A stretch of 64,000 nt of DNA from Liriodendron chinense (lineage: Eukaryota; Streptophyta; Magnoliopsida; Magnoliales; Magnoliaceae): positions 2,356,001 through 2,420,000 of the forward strand of contig ML058370.1 of assembly GCA_003013855.2 (NCBI GenBank), in the 5' to 3' direction. Within the stretch, counting starts at the first letter, position 1. Each line of letters opens with the position of its first letter. Below, one piece after another: positions 1 to 9,816 of the stretch. A program made the translations under genes and the position numbers. The notes under the pieces were generated by a model. That model saw only the letters and a program-made list of their open reading frames with translations. It was not told the DNA's origin and did no database searches.

Positions 1-1421
1 CTCCATCGTAGTTTGTGACATGATATTTTTGCAAGTACTACTATCAATGATTACATCGCAGACCTTTCCACTCACCGTGCAACTTGTATGAAAGAGGTTA
101 TGGCATTGAGGATTGTTCTGCACATCTGGCACATACGACTACCTTTGGATGACTAGGGACACAATTGATCTCTAAGAGTCCACTCAACTCCTTCATACTC
201 AGCACCACCTTCATCTGGGTCATTATCTGCTTCTCTAACAGTGATGGCTAGATTAACTACTGGCCGTTTGGGACATGTGTTAACAAGTTTCTCGCTTATA
301 TAACGATAGCAATGATCAAGCCTTGGCTGACCATACGGATTTAAAATCTTTCTTGGGCCCACCGTAATTGGCGTTGTTGTTGAGGCCTCAAGAGGTCGCT
401 TCCCGTTTCATGGTTTGCAATCGTAGGAGGCTGATGATGCCCTCCTACTGGATCCATTTCCTCAACCAATGATGTATCCTCCATAGGATCTCATGCCGTG
501 GGGCATGTAGGAGTAGTGGCCCTCGCAAGTTACGTTTCCGCCCAGTTGGCCAATTAGACCGCTTTATCCATAGTCTAAACTAGATGCATCTAAACTCAGT
601 CCCGAATTGTTAGCCATGGGCCACCAATGAACTGCACCACTTTCTACGATTTGGTCTCCATCAATTTGTTTGGCAGTGCCAACTGTTGTAACTCTTCAGT
701 GTATTTTACCATGGGATGATTCCGCTGCCGGCAATTCTTGTACTGCTGGACCAATACCTTTTCATAATCACTTGGAAGGAATCATGCTCCAAGTAGGCGT
801 CTTATCTGCGGCAATGATCATATGGGTGCCTTATTCTGTTGGGTTCGTAAAATCTAGAATTATTCCCACCATGCAGAAGCACTGACCTTCAATTTGTAAG
901 CACTAAATTCACCTTCTTCTCTTCTAACAGGTCCATATAATTGAAGTAATGCTTGACTTCTTCCTTCCAATCGAAAACCTCTTCTATACGCAACTGACCA
1001 TTAAAACCTAGAAGATCGACCTTACCTCTATAATCTCAATCTCATTCTGCGCGGTCTATCCGATCGTCTCCATAAACAACTCGTCAGGCAACAGCAACAA
1101 CGACTTCGTCGTCTCGCTAGAACTTGACTCATCTAGAGTAGCCCTACGATTCTCTGTTGGAAACGTTGTATGATCAATAGAATTATGTTGTACAACAATC
1201 ATGGGAGGCTAAACATGACCTTAGGCCCAAGGCACAATTAATGCATCTATAATAGGGTCAACGGTTGCCTGCAACCCTTGCATGGCTAACCGACTCTCCA
1301 GGTGGAGAACTTTTATTGTTTCTGCTAGATGGTTGATCCCTGGATCACCATCCATGGGATTGTTGTCCAAACCTCGGTTAGTTTCCATCGGCCCAAGGGA
1401 AGTCCTCGCTCTGATACCACT
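1..1421 (-). mobile_element. Ty3/gypsy internal region (gag-protease remnant), cut by window edge
   Basis: Read on the minus strand, this is the decayed start of a gypsy polyprotein. Right after the LTR comes a primer-binding site matching tRNA-iMet, then a start resembling METNRGLDNN and a leucine/glutamine-rich stretch. About 920-1000 encodes a gag-core segment (VFDWKEEVKHYFNYMD). A degenerate zinc-knuckle region lies near 263-320 and a protease-like VCDVIIDS near 30-65. Many stops and frameshifts break the frame, so no protein is expected. The order LTR-PBS-gag-PR matches Ty3/gypsy, and wording and order match the element at 45-59 kb, so both belong to one family. Reverse transcriptase and integrase, if present, lie left of the window. 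Confidence 0.8.
1408..1419 (-). other. Primer-binding site (tRNA-iMet) of gypsy element 1
   Basis: On the minus strand the 12 bases TGGTATCAGAGC follow the LTR end after two bases. This is the standard plant LTR-retrotransposon site complementary to the 3' end of initiator methionine tRNA. It fixes the element's orientation and the inner edge of the LTR. Confidence 0.85.
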
Positions 1422-2065
1422 TGATGCAAGGTGGAATGTGATGATGTTGATCATTGCCTTCCTCAGGGAGATAACTACAACTCCACGGAGCTCTCTAGAA
1501 TCCTCAATCGAACTTCCTCAAAGCCACAAGGGAAGGATTTCAAATCCATGAGAAGAAGAACAGAAAAAGATTAATTATATTAATTAATAAAAAAAAACTA
1601 CCCTAAACAATGTCTTAACATCACTAAATAGTCATAAGAAAATCCTAATTGTGTAAGGAAAATAGTCCTAATAAAAATGGAAAGAAATAGAAAAATTCTG
1701 TAGAATGTGCAGAACCCATCGACCAGTTGACCTGATCCATCGGTCAGTTGAATTTGAGAGTCGGTCGGTTGAAAATGGCTAAAACTATCCAGAGTGTTCA
1801 TCCAACTCTCTGTGTAATTTCGAAAAACGTTCGGCCAGTAGACTAGAAAAGTCGACCGGTAAAAAACGCCAAGAGTTGTCTAGAGAGTTTGGACTAAATT
1901 TCGGCCAAATTCAATAGGTGCTTGATCTAGTTTGGCCGGTCGATCAGGGTCCTCGACCGGTCAAACTATGCTGTGGATTGTCGATTTTTCTTGATCTTCT
2001 ACCGATCCAGCTATGATAGAAAAGTGTTCATCCGTCGTCCTTCATCATGGGGCTCTTTCTCTACA
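1422..2065 (-). repeat. LTR of gypsy element 1 (5' LTR, minus strand)
   Basis: On the minus strand the repeat starts TGTAGAGAAAGAGCCCC and ends GCATCA just before the PBS. The start matches the 3' LTR start at 58536 (TGTAGAGTGAGAAC) and the end matches both LTRs of the 45-59 kb element, so the 644-bp extent comes from comparison between elements. The LTR contains GACCGGTC-type palindromes near 1850 and 1955. The partner LTR is outside the window, so the target duplication cannot be checked; the outer flank is TCACT. Confidence 0.75.
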
Positions 2066-2084
2066 TCACTGGGTAAAATCAGCT

Positions 2085-2351
2085 AAATAAGATCCTCTAT
2101 TGGTTTTCAATGCTCTACTACAATCAAGGAAGGGAACGCAATTACGGATGTGCTTGCAAAGATGGGCAGTGGGGGATATGCTAATCGGGTCTTCTCTAGC
2201 TGAGCGGATCTCCCTCATTATATTATGGGCTTGTTGATGATTGATGCAACGGGAATAAGACCGATCAAGTTGCTCAAGTCTTGAGGTTGTCCCGATTGGT
2301 TCATGTTTTCCTTTGGGGGGTTGTGCATGGGGTTATATATAGGCTAGTCCC

Positions 2352-2400
<49 letters not shown>

Positions 2401-2466
2401 TGGACCAGGCCTTAATCTGTTTCATGTACATTTGATTTCATCTAATAAATTTCTCCTCATAAAAAA
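2085..2466 (+). mobile_element. L1-type LINE, 3' terminal fragment (RNase H end and tail)
   Basis: The plus strand near 2125-2190 encodes REGNAITDVLAKMGSGG, the characteristic end of the RNase H region of plant L1-like ORF2 (usual form REGNxVADxLA), followed by a stop, a 3' untranslated part and a short A tail near 2461. A run of about 50 T (about 2350-2399) sits inside the 3' part. The body of the LINE is absent, as expected for 5'-truncated retroposition. Its left edge abuts the gypsy LTR, so which inserted first is unclear. Confidence 0.65.
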
Positions 2467-3635
2467 GAGAGTAGAATCCCATACTAAACTAATCGGGCAT
2501 GCTCCTTTGATTTACTCTTCATTTTAGCCTCTTTTTCTCCCCTTGAAGGTTTCTATAAAATTGCAATAACTTCTCTTAATTTCTCTCCTCTCTTAAAATA
2601 TAAAAGTCTCGACATATGAGAATGATCAAAAGACTTAAAAATTAGATAATTCTCAGCTATTTATAGAGCTTGAAGAGGTGTTCCTAGAAAGCAAAGAAAT
2701 TAGAGGGTAATTAGAGGGGTAGTTGCAAAAATAAAAGTTGGAATCTCACTCTTAGGAGCTAGGATAAGTTTGTAATTGCCAAGAATTGAGGTTAAAATTT
2801 ATTATAGAAATGAATCTTCATGGAAGTAGTTGGATGAGGGCAGTATTGAAATTCCCCCATTTTAATGGCAATTATGCAAGTTCCCTCCATTTTTATGCCT
2901 ACGTGGGTCCTTATCTCTTGTAATCTATCCTAAATTATGTTTGGAGGGTGCTAATTGCAACATTTCTACCAAAAATGGAGGAAAAATCTAAGTTATTTGT
3001 TTTTTTTTTTTTCTCTAAAATTTTCAAACTGTAAAACAAGGACTGTCTTTTAAGTAAGACCCTTCAGTGTTGGTGTGCCAAATCTTAAGATCTATATACC
3101 ATTGAAATGATAATTTGATGGACGACACGATGGTATATGAAGTAGGACCAATTGAATGCTTAGACGAAATGTAAATTAGGAATGAATTTCTATGATGTAT
3201 ATTCAAAATTATGTAGTTTAATAGTTTTCATTGAATGACCCACGATTTGAAATCTACATTGTCTCTAACTTGGTTGGGACTATAATCATTGCACAGATTC
3301 CTTTGAAGCATTATACATTAAGGTAAAAAATCATCCAAATCTATGTAGAAAAGGAGGGAGAAGTTCCTCTCAGAAGGTGCACACGATGCATTGTTGAGCG
3401 CTCCCACTGCAATATGGGTGCTGCATGCCATCTTTGAGATGTGGCCCACTTTCAAGGGCTCGTAGAGCTCCATGATGAGCACTTTTATTGATCCTGCATT
3501 CTGGGCCTTATTTGATAAGTTATTTCACTAATATGGAATTGTAGACAACCCACACAAAATCACAGATTATACTTTGCATAATCACAATATGCTTATGAAA
3601 TCAACATTTGATCCGCCATGGAAAACATCGCCAAT
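2467..3635. other. Non-coding spacer, AT-rich
   Basis: No reading frame with recognisable domains and no clear repeat ends. A T-run lies near 3000. The right part may belong to the LTR remnant that continues beyond CACTA-1 at 21378, because the two flanks join cleanly once CACTA-1 and one GGA are removed. Confidence 0.5.
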
Positions 3636-3638
3636 GGA

Positions 3639-3890
3639 CACGACGCCAAAATCGCATTTTTGCGACGGATTTTGCGACGGACATTAACCGTCGCAAAAAT
3701 TTCTTGATTTAACGACGGACCTAGTCCGTTGTATTTGAAAATATTCCGTCGCTTTTGCGAAATTAAGGCGGGATTTCGTCGCGGGATTTACCAAGGAACA
3801 TAGTTCGTCGCAAAATTTTAATTTCCGACGGACTTAGGCCGTCGTTATTTAACGACGGATTTGGCCCGTCGCTAATTTCAGCTCGAAAAG
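3639..3890. repeat. CACTA-1 left terminal and subterminal repeats
   Basis: After the mutated terminal repeat come several palindromic units in which GCGACGGA and TCCGTCGC (or close variants) face each other around short spacers, e.g. at 3657-3695, 3712-3731, 3826-3875. In En/Spm, such subterminal motifs bind the TNPA-type protein. The same motif set recurs at the other end. Confidence 0.8.
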
Positions 3891-3899
3891 ATGCCCCCC

Positions 3900-4510
3900 A
3901 GATAAGGTCTGTCGGAAAATAAAATTTAAGAAAAATGAGATATTGAAAAAAACTGATATTTTTTAAAAATTAAAAAATTTGATATTTAAAATAACAGATT
4001 TAGTAATTTGAAAGAAAATGTTAAGAGATTTTAAAAACAAAATTGAGAAATTTGAATAAAATTAATATGTTTGAAATTTCTTTTCAAAATTTCACAAAAT
4101 TAAACATTTTGAAAAAGAAAATTGTGAAGTTAAAAAAGTAATTTGTGATTTTCAAACAAAAAAAGTTGAGAGGTTTGAAAATAAATTAACAATTTTTTAG
4201 TAAAATTGAGATTTAGAAAAATAATAAGATTCAAAAAATTGAGATTTAAAAAAAAAAATGACCATTTGAAAAAAGTTGAGAAGTTCGAATAAAATTGATA
4301 AGTTCGTAAAAAAATTGAAATTTTTATAAAGAAATTAAGATTTTGTATTTCGAAAAAATTAAGAAGTTTGATTAAAAATGATATTTTCAAAAGAAATAAA
4401 AGTTGAAATATTTGATTAAAAAAAAAGAGATTTTACCGATTTTGAAAAAAAATGTTGGAAAAAAATTGTGGTTTAAATAAAAGTGAGAAATTTGAAATGA
4501 GTGGGCCAAA
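3900..4510. repeat. AT-rich low-complexity tract
   Basis: Degenerate runs of the type TTGAGAAATTTGAAAA repeat for about 600 bp. Frames across it give only F/L/N/K-rich translations, so it is not coding. Confidence 0.6.
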
Positions 4511-5280
4511 TTTATTGGTGGATATTTATTGGATAGTTGAAAATGAAAAATTACACTCATTCAGTTAACTGGTTATCAGATTGGTTTTTGCATACATACA
4601 TGTTCATTGGTGCAAAAAATGAAGGCCCTAATATAATGATGTTAATTAATTGCAAGGAAAATTTATAATGATGAGATTGATCAAATTCTATGATCAAGTC
4701 ATCCTAAACTTGATCTGAATGGTCAGATATGTTTAGAACGTGGTAATTATTATTGAAAACAAAATTAAGCCCGAATCATATCCGTATAAAAGACTCTTTA
4801 AATGTGTACAATCAATTTGTCTAGAGCTAGACAAATTTTGGACAATCTGATTGGTCCAAATTGAAAAGTAAATGACTTTAGATGTTTAGATTAAATTTCA
4901 CTCAAATCTAATGGTTAGGTTACAAGATATGGCCCATCATTGATCAATTTTATCTATTTAGTATCTTTCTCATCTTAAACTTGATCAGGGCAAGTGACCA
5001 GTCAAATCAAAGTTATTGATGAATATAATAGAGGGATGGATTAGATTTCCAAATTAGGCCAAATTTGTAGGTCCAAATTGCGCTGTAACTTGTTGACCTC
5101 ATGAAAACCTAATAAATGTATAGTCATTGGACCCCAAACTCTAATCTAGCCATTGAGAATTTGATCTTTTCTAATATTTTCTATTGCATCTTAAAATGAT
5201 ATAAAAGAACGTATGGATGGATTAGATATACATAAAATATATCAGATGGATTGGTTAGTGACAGGGTCACCAGTCAATGC
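4511..5280. other. Non-coding part of CACTA-1
   Basis: No domain-bearing frame and no repeat ends recognised. Ordinary AT-rich sequence. Confidence 0.4.
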
Positions 5281-5289
5281 CAAGTGATC

Positions 5290-5725
5290 GGTGCTCTGTG
5301 GGCCCCACCATGATGAATGTGTTTCATCCACTCTATCCATACATTTTCGTAGATCATTTTATGGTATGAGCCCAAATTTGAGGTAGATCCAAATCTCAAG
5401 TGGACCACATCACAAGAAACAATTTTAATTGAACACCCACTGTTAAAACTTATTGAGGGCCACGGAAGTTTTGGAACAAGCTGATATTTGTTTTTTACCT
5501 ACATCCAGGTCTGTATGACCTAATTAAGAGGTTGGATGTCAAATAATTAATATAGTGGGCCCTACGAGGTTTTTAATGGTGGACATTCAATCAATACTAT
5601 TTTCCTGTGGTATGGTCCACCTGAGATTTAGATTTGACTCATTTATTGGATCAAGCACTAAAACAATCTTCAGAAATGGCTCGACAGTGTGGATAAAACA
5701 CATACGTCATGGAGGGGCCCACAAA
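5290..5725. repeat. Long palindromic GGGCCC repeat, full copy
   Basis: The left half (GTGGGCCCCACCATGATG..., then a 'TCCACTC-ATCCA' block and 'AAGTGGACCAC') recurs in reverse complement in the right half ('GGTCCACCTGAGATTT', 'GGATAAAACACATAC', 'GGGCCCAC'), with a middle part resembling 'ATATCAGCTTGATCCAAAAC'. About 435 bp. Related copies occur at 5.8, 6.3, 23.6, 24.1/28.9, 33.7, 34.1, 35.5 and 55.4 kb. It looks like a foldback MITE; the superfamily is not settled. Confidence 0.7.
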
Positions 5726-5749
5726 GCACCGGCCAGTGGCCCCATAGCC

Positions 5750-6293
5750 AAGGGGTGCGAATTAGGTATTACCCCAGGAACAGCTTAGTGGGTGTTACCC
5801 TAACCGTGTGGGGCCCATCTTGTTGTAGTTTTTATATATCAACACTGTCTATCTCTTTTTTCATATCATTTTAGGATGTGATCCAAAATCCTAAGAAGAT
5901 CCAAATCTTAGGTGGACCATATCACTAGAAACAGTGATGTATAACCATTAAAAACGTTTTGTGGGCCACAAAAGTTTTAGATCAATCTGATCTTTATATT
6001 TTCCCTTCTTCAAGACTTTATTGACATTATCAAGAGCTTGGATTGCAAATAAACATTACAAAAACCTTACGATGGGCTCTTTGGAATTTTTAATGGTGGG
6101 GCACTCAATCACACTATTTCTAGTGTTATGGTCCACTTGAAATTTGGATCTACATAATTTTTGGAAAATCATCCTAAAATGGGCCGTAGAAACAAATGGA
6201 CGGCATGGATATACAAAATATCATCCATGTGGGCCATACGCTGGGGGTAACACCCACTTAGCTGTTCCCGGGTAACACCTAATTCACGCCAGA
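5750..6293. mobile_element. Foldback element with about 55-bp terminal inverted repeats and the GGGCCC palindrome core
   Basis: The left arm contains GAATTAGGTATTACCCCAGG and GTGGGTGTTACCC. The right arm has the mirror GGGTAACACCCAC and CCCGGGTAACACCTAATTC. Between them is a diverged version of the same core as in the neighbouring repeats. The longer, distinct arms suggest a separate subfamily. No clear target duplication was found. Confidence 0.65.
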
Positions 6294-6309
6294 GGCCTCT
6301 GGCGCAGAT

Positions 6310-6790
6310 TGTGTCAGTACTCTGTGGGGCTCACCGTGCTGAGTAAACTCTGTGAGGCCCACCGTGATTTATGTATTTTATCCACTCTGTTCATCCATCT
6401 TAACAGATAATTTTAGGTATGGTGCCAAAAAATGAAGCATATCAAAATCTAAAGTGGACCACACCACAGGGAAAGTGTGAACTGAATATATACCATTGAA
6501 AAATTATAGGGGGACACAGAAGTTTTGGATCAAGCTGATATTTGTGTTTTTCCCTTCATCCATGTTCATGTGATCTTATGAACAGGTTGGATGACAAATA
6601 AACATCAATGTGGGGCCACTTGAGGTTTGGATATGCTTAAATCATTATTCCCACTGTTTCCCATGGCATGGTCCACTTGAGGTTTGGATATGCTTAAATT
6701 TTGGGTTCAACCACTAAAATGAACTGGAAAAACATATGGACGGAATAGATAAAGCACATGCATTCTAGGTGGGCCCAACTGAGTTCAGTC
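6310..6790. repeat. Long palindromic GGGCCC repeat, second full copy
   Basis: Same core (AGTGGACCACACCAC..., AAGCTGATATTTGTG..., GGTCCACTTGAGGTTTGG) with arms ACCGTGCTGAGTAAACTC and, inverted, GAGTTCAGTCCGCACGG. The copy at 55.4-55.8 kb in CACTA-3 is its closest relative here and lies in the opposite orientation. Confidence 0.65.
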
Positions 6791-6883
6791 CGCACGGTAA
6801 GACGGTGCAATCCGATTAACCCATCCCCTTACCCTAAAAAAATCCCCAAATCCTCATTCCCTCCTCTCAATCGTCTCCCGCTC

Positions 6884-6886
<3 letters not shown>

Positions 6887-6929
<43 letters not shown>

Positions 6930-7090
6930 CAAAAATCGCCATTGCAGCTTCCAAGCTTCGACGCCTCCCATCCCCGCTCCCTCTCTCTCTCTCCCCAAAA
7001 ATCGCCATTGCAGCTTCCAAGCTTCGACGCCTCCCATCCCCGCTCCCGTTGCAGCTTCCAAGCTTCGACGCCATTGCAGCTGGTATGAAA

Positions 7091-7124
<34 letters not shown>
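6887..7124. repeat. (CT)n microsatellites and a 66-bp partial tandem duplication
   Basis: Two CT runs (about 6887-6927 and 7093-7124) flank repeated blocks containing CAGCTTCCAAGCTTCGACGC at about 6946, 7009 and 7050. Open frames over this stretch are serine/leucine or arginine/glutamate repeats and are not genes. Its position just before the PPR fragment suggests it may be the 5' UTR or leader of the captured gene. Confidence 0.7.
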
Positions 7125-7126
<2 letters not shown>

Positions 7127-7210
7127 AAAAACATAAAATCTCTATTGATTGCACAGTCGAGTCATGGTTCGGAGTCCCATCCGCCTGAGAATCAAAAGTT
7201 TGATTCATTG

Positions 7211-7360
7211 CAAAATGTTTGATGAAATGCCGGAGCGGAATGTCATTTCCTGAACTGCTATGGTTGATGGGTATGTGAATTGGGGAATGTTGGTGCCACC
7301 AAAGACATGTTCGATGAAATGCCAGAGAAAAAAATGCAGTATCATGGACAGTTATGATTG
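7211..7360 (+). pseudogene. Captured PPR protein gene fragment
   Basis: Translation gives MFDEMPERNVIS, then a stop where tryptophan is usual, TAMVDGYVN, and after a frame slip GATKDMFDEMPE followed by another slip. 'FDEMPE(R/K)N..SWT.M' spaced about 31 residues apart is the signature of PLS-class pentatricopeptide repeats, which act in organelle RNA processing. Only about 1.5 repeats remain, with one nonsense codon and two frameshifts, inside CACTA-1. This fits a host-gene piece captured by the transposon and then decayed. Confidence 0.7.
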
Positions 7361-7537
7361 TCGAGTGTGAGAAGTGTAGAGATGTAAAAAGTGCCCATTG
7401 GGTGTTTGCTGTAGTGCCTCTACGGGTATTACACTTCGTGGGCAGCCATGTTCACGTGCTATATGTAGAATGGGTTCTCGAAAGAAAGCAATACAGACGA
7501 TGCAAAGGCTAATGAGGTGGCATTGGTAGCTGTGATT

Positions 7538-7640
7538 TGACTGTGAGGCCCACCTTGGTGTACGTGTCCTACATCCATGCCGTCCATCCTTAGAGGTGCA
7601 GTCTGAGCCCATATTGAGGTCTATCTGTTGGATAGTCTTT
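7538..7640. repeat. Partial GGGCCC palindrome (one arm)
   Basis: GTGAGGCCCACCTTGGTGTA, then a CCGTCCATCC block and 'AGCCCATATTGAGGT', match one arm of the family. The rest is missing. Frames running across it are shadows of the repeat. Confidence 0.5.
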
Positions 7641-7820
7641 TGAGAAACTCTCAACTAAAAACTATGGTATATCCTCTGGTGTGTTTGAATGCATCAAATA
7701 TCATGATATTTTGCACCAAATTAGACTGATTAATCATGAAATTTCTGCAAACAAACACATCCAATATATTACTAAAATGAGATGAACTCATTTTTCCACA
7801 GCTACCAAACAAGGCCTGAC
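7640..7820. repeat. Possible MITE fragment
   Basis: GTGTGTTTGAATGCAT near 7680 and TACCAAACAAGG near 7804 are loosely inverted, as in 'TGTTTGG...CCAAACA' MITEs. The ends are not precise enough to classify it. Confidence 0.3.
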
Positions 7821-7865
7821 TCAGTGGAAAACAAATTCCGAAGTCTCCATGAATTCATTCCCCCC

Positions 7866-7990
7866 CATAATCATCATCATCATCATCATCATCTTAGCCA
7901 TGCTCCCATAAATGTGGGGTTAGCTTTTAAATGGAAGATTTGGTAAAGGTTCTACAATATGCTGCCACCAGACATCCATCTACCTCTTTT
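7866..7990 (-). mobile_element. Possible RTE-type non-LTR retrotransposon tail
   Basis: A (CAT)n run followed by CTTAGCCATGCTCCCATAAATGTGGGGTTAGC resembles, on the minus strand, the 3' end of plant RTE elements, which typically end in short (GATGAT)n tails after a 'GGGGTCGGCTA'-like box. Only the tail is present. Weak call. Confidence 0.3.
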
Positions 7991-7999
7991 ACCAGGCTT

Positions 8000-8985
8000 C
8001 TAGGAACCAACCATGGCCGAGGCTCACATCAGCCCAACTATTATATCCACGGGTGTACCTAGCAAAGTAGGATCATGGAGGGCAGTTGTGAGACAAAAAG
8101 CTAAGCATGAAGTAAATACAGGTTCCATGTCTCTTATAAAATTTTCACAATTCACAGGAGAAAAAAGAAAGGAAAAAGAAAAAAGAAAATTTAAAACATT
8201 TGCTAAGAAGAAAATCATATTGAATCAATGATCAAACAAGAGTTACAAATCCACAAGATGCCACCAGCATACTTCCAGAGGGGAAGGCAAGGTGTTGGGT
8301 TAACATAGTGATAGACAGAGAAACAAATACAAAGAAATGCAGCAAGAAACGGATGCATGGAACTCCTCATATTACAACTCTTATACTAGTTTAGCCCCAA
8401 AAATGGAACAGGGGATACAAAAGTGAAAAACACTTGCATTTGCAAGGGGAAACAGGGCTTCTAGGTAAACCATAGGCCCAAGTCTAGCAGTTTCAAATCT
8501 CAGTTTCTGGACCACAGGATACAGGAGCAAGAGTTAATGGTATTGTGAACCGAAATGGCTTGCCTAATAGCAGTATAGCACTACCATTGAAAACCTCAAA
8601 TAACATGAAAAATATATACTATTAGTCTTCTTCTCAAGAGAAAGGTAGAGAGAAGTCATGGCGGAAATCTTATCAAAAAATGAAGATGGAACCGATGCAG
8701 ATGGAGAGAGTGCTAGGGTTTATAGTCTTGTGGGAGAACATGGAATGGATGAGAGAGGCGTGAGATAGGTTTCGAAAGCCTGGAAGGGTAATTTTGTGAT
8801 TTTAAATTATTAGTAAGGATATTTTCGTCAACATTCATCCAAAAGTTAAAAGGAAAATCACTTACCACATTCCATGATAAGTGATAAGTGGAGGGCCGGT
8901 AGCTGAAAAAAAAAACATACAAATTTTAAGTGATGATTAAAATTAAGTGCTTAATTTTTTGTATTTACCAAACGGCCCGAATTCT
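8000..8985. other. Non-coding part of CACTA-1
   Basis: Short frames only, none with recognisable domains. A purine-rich AAAGAAAAAG tract lies near 8160-8200. Nothing else supported. Confidence 0.4.
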
Positions 8986-8997
8986 CAATCATTGAAA

Positions 8998-9660
8998 ACA
9001 TTAACCCCACAAGTTGGATGGGCCCCAGGTAGTTTTTAATGGTGGAAATTCAATCACCACTGTTTCCTTTGGCGTGCTCCACCTGAGATGTATTTTTAGG
9101 CACATGCCCTGAAATCAACTGAAGAAACAGATGAACGGCGTGGATATAAAGATACATACATCAGAATAGCCCCCACAAGGATCCAATCCACCGAAGCAGT
9201 GCCGAATTCAGATAAGGGTACTGAAGAAGGTAATTGCTGGGAAGATTGGAGAAGAGCTTGGAAGTGAGATATCAGAGGAAACCATACTGCCAGAAGCATA
9301 ACCAATCCAACGGCTTGGATCTAACTCTAATGAGAGTATGATCTCCTGTGATTCTCATATACAAGCTTCAATTGAAATGATAGTAGCGTTGATATGGTTA
9401 GAAGATCTCCTGCAATTCTCAAGATATACCATTGCTGTGAATGTGGGAGAGAGGAAAACTACAAGAAGCATGGAAGAACTAACCATTTATCACTCGAGTT
9501 AGACGCAGATCGGGTACGACCCCGTACGTCCCAGTTTTATCCACACCGTCCATCCATTTTTTCATATCATTTTAGAGAGCAAAGCCGAAAATTGAGGGAG
9601 ATCTAAGGCTCAAGTGGACCACACCATAAGAAGCAGTAGTGATAATGACATGAGCAGTTG
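8998..9660. repeat. Two half copies of the GGGCCC palindrome upstream of TNPD
   Basis: 9000-9180 holds one arm (TGGGCCCCAGG, AATGGTGGA, CCTGAGATG, GATGAACGGCGTGGATA). 9515-9660 holds the opposite arm (CACACCGTCCATCCA, AAGTGGACCACACCA). The second lies about 160 bp before the TNPD start codon, so it may fall in its promoter or 5' UTR. Confidence 0.5.
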
Positions 9661-9816
9661 AAAAATAGACCACCATTGGCATGGCTTGCATGTGACTCTC
9701 ATAATATTTTAAAGATAGATTTTGGAGGCCTATTTCTGTAGAAGTCTTTGGAGTAAAACTCTTTTCTTTCTTTCTTCCTTTTATGCCTCTTTCCGGACCT
9801 AACTTATACACAGCAG

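Noticed and set aside
6758..7222. 154-codon open frame (and opposite-strand frames) over the CT repeats
   Set aside because: Composition is pure serine/leucine or arginine/glutamate repeats from the (CT)n tracts; no domain.
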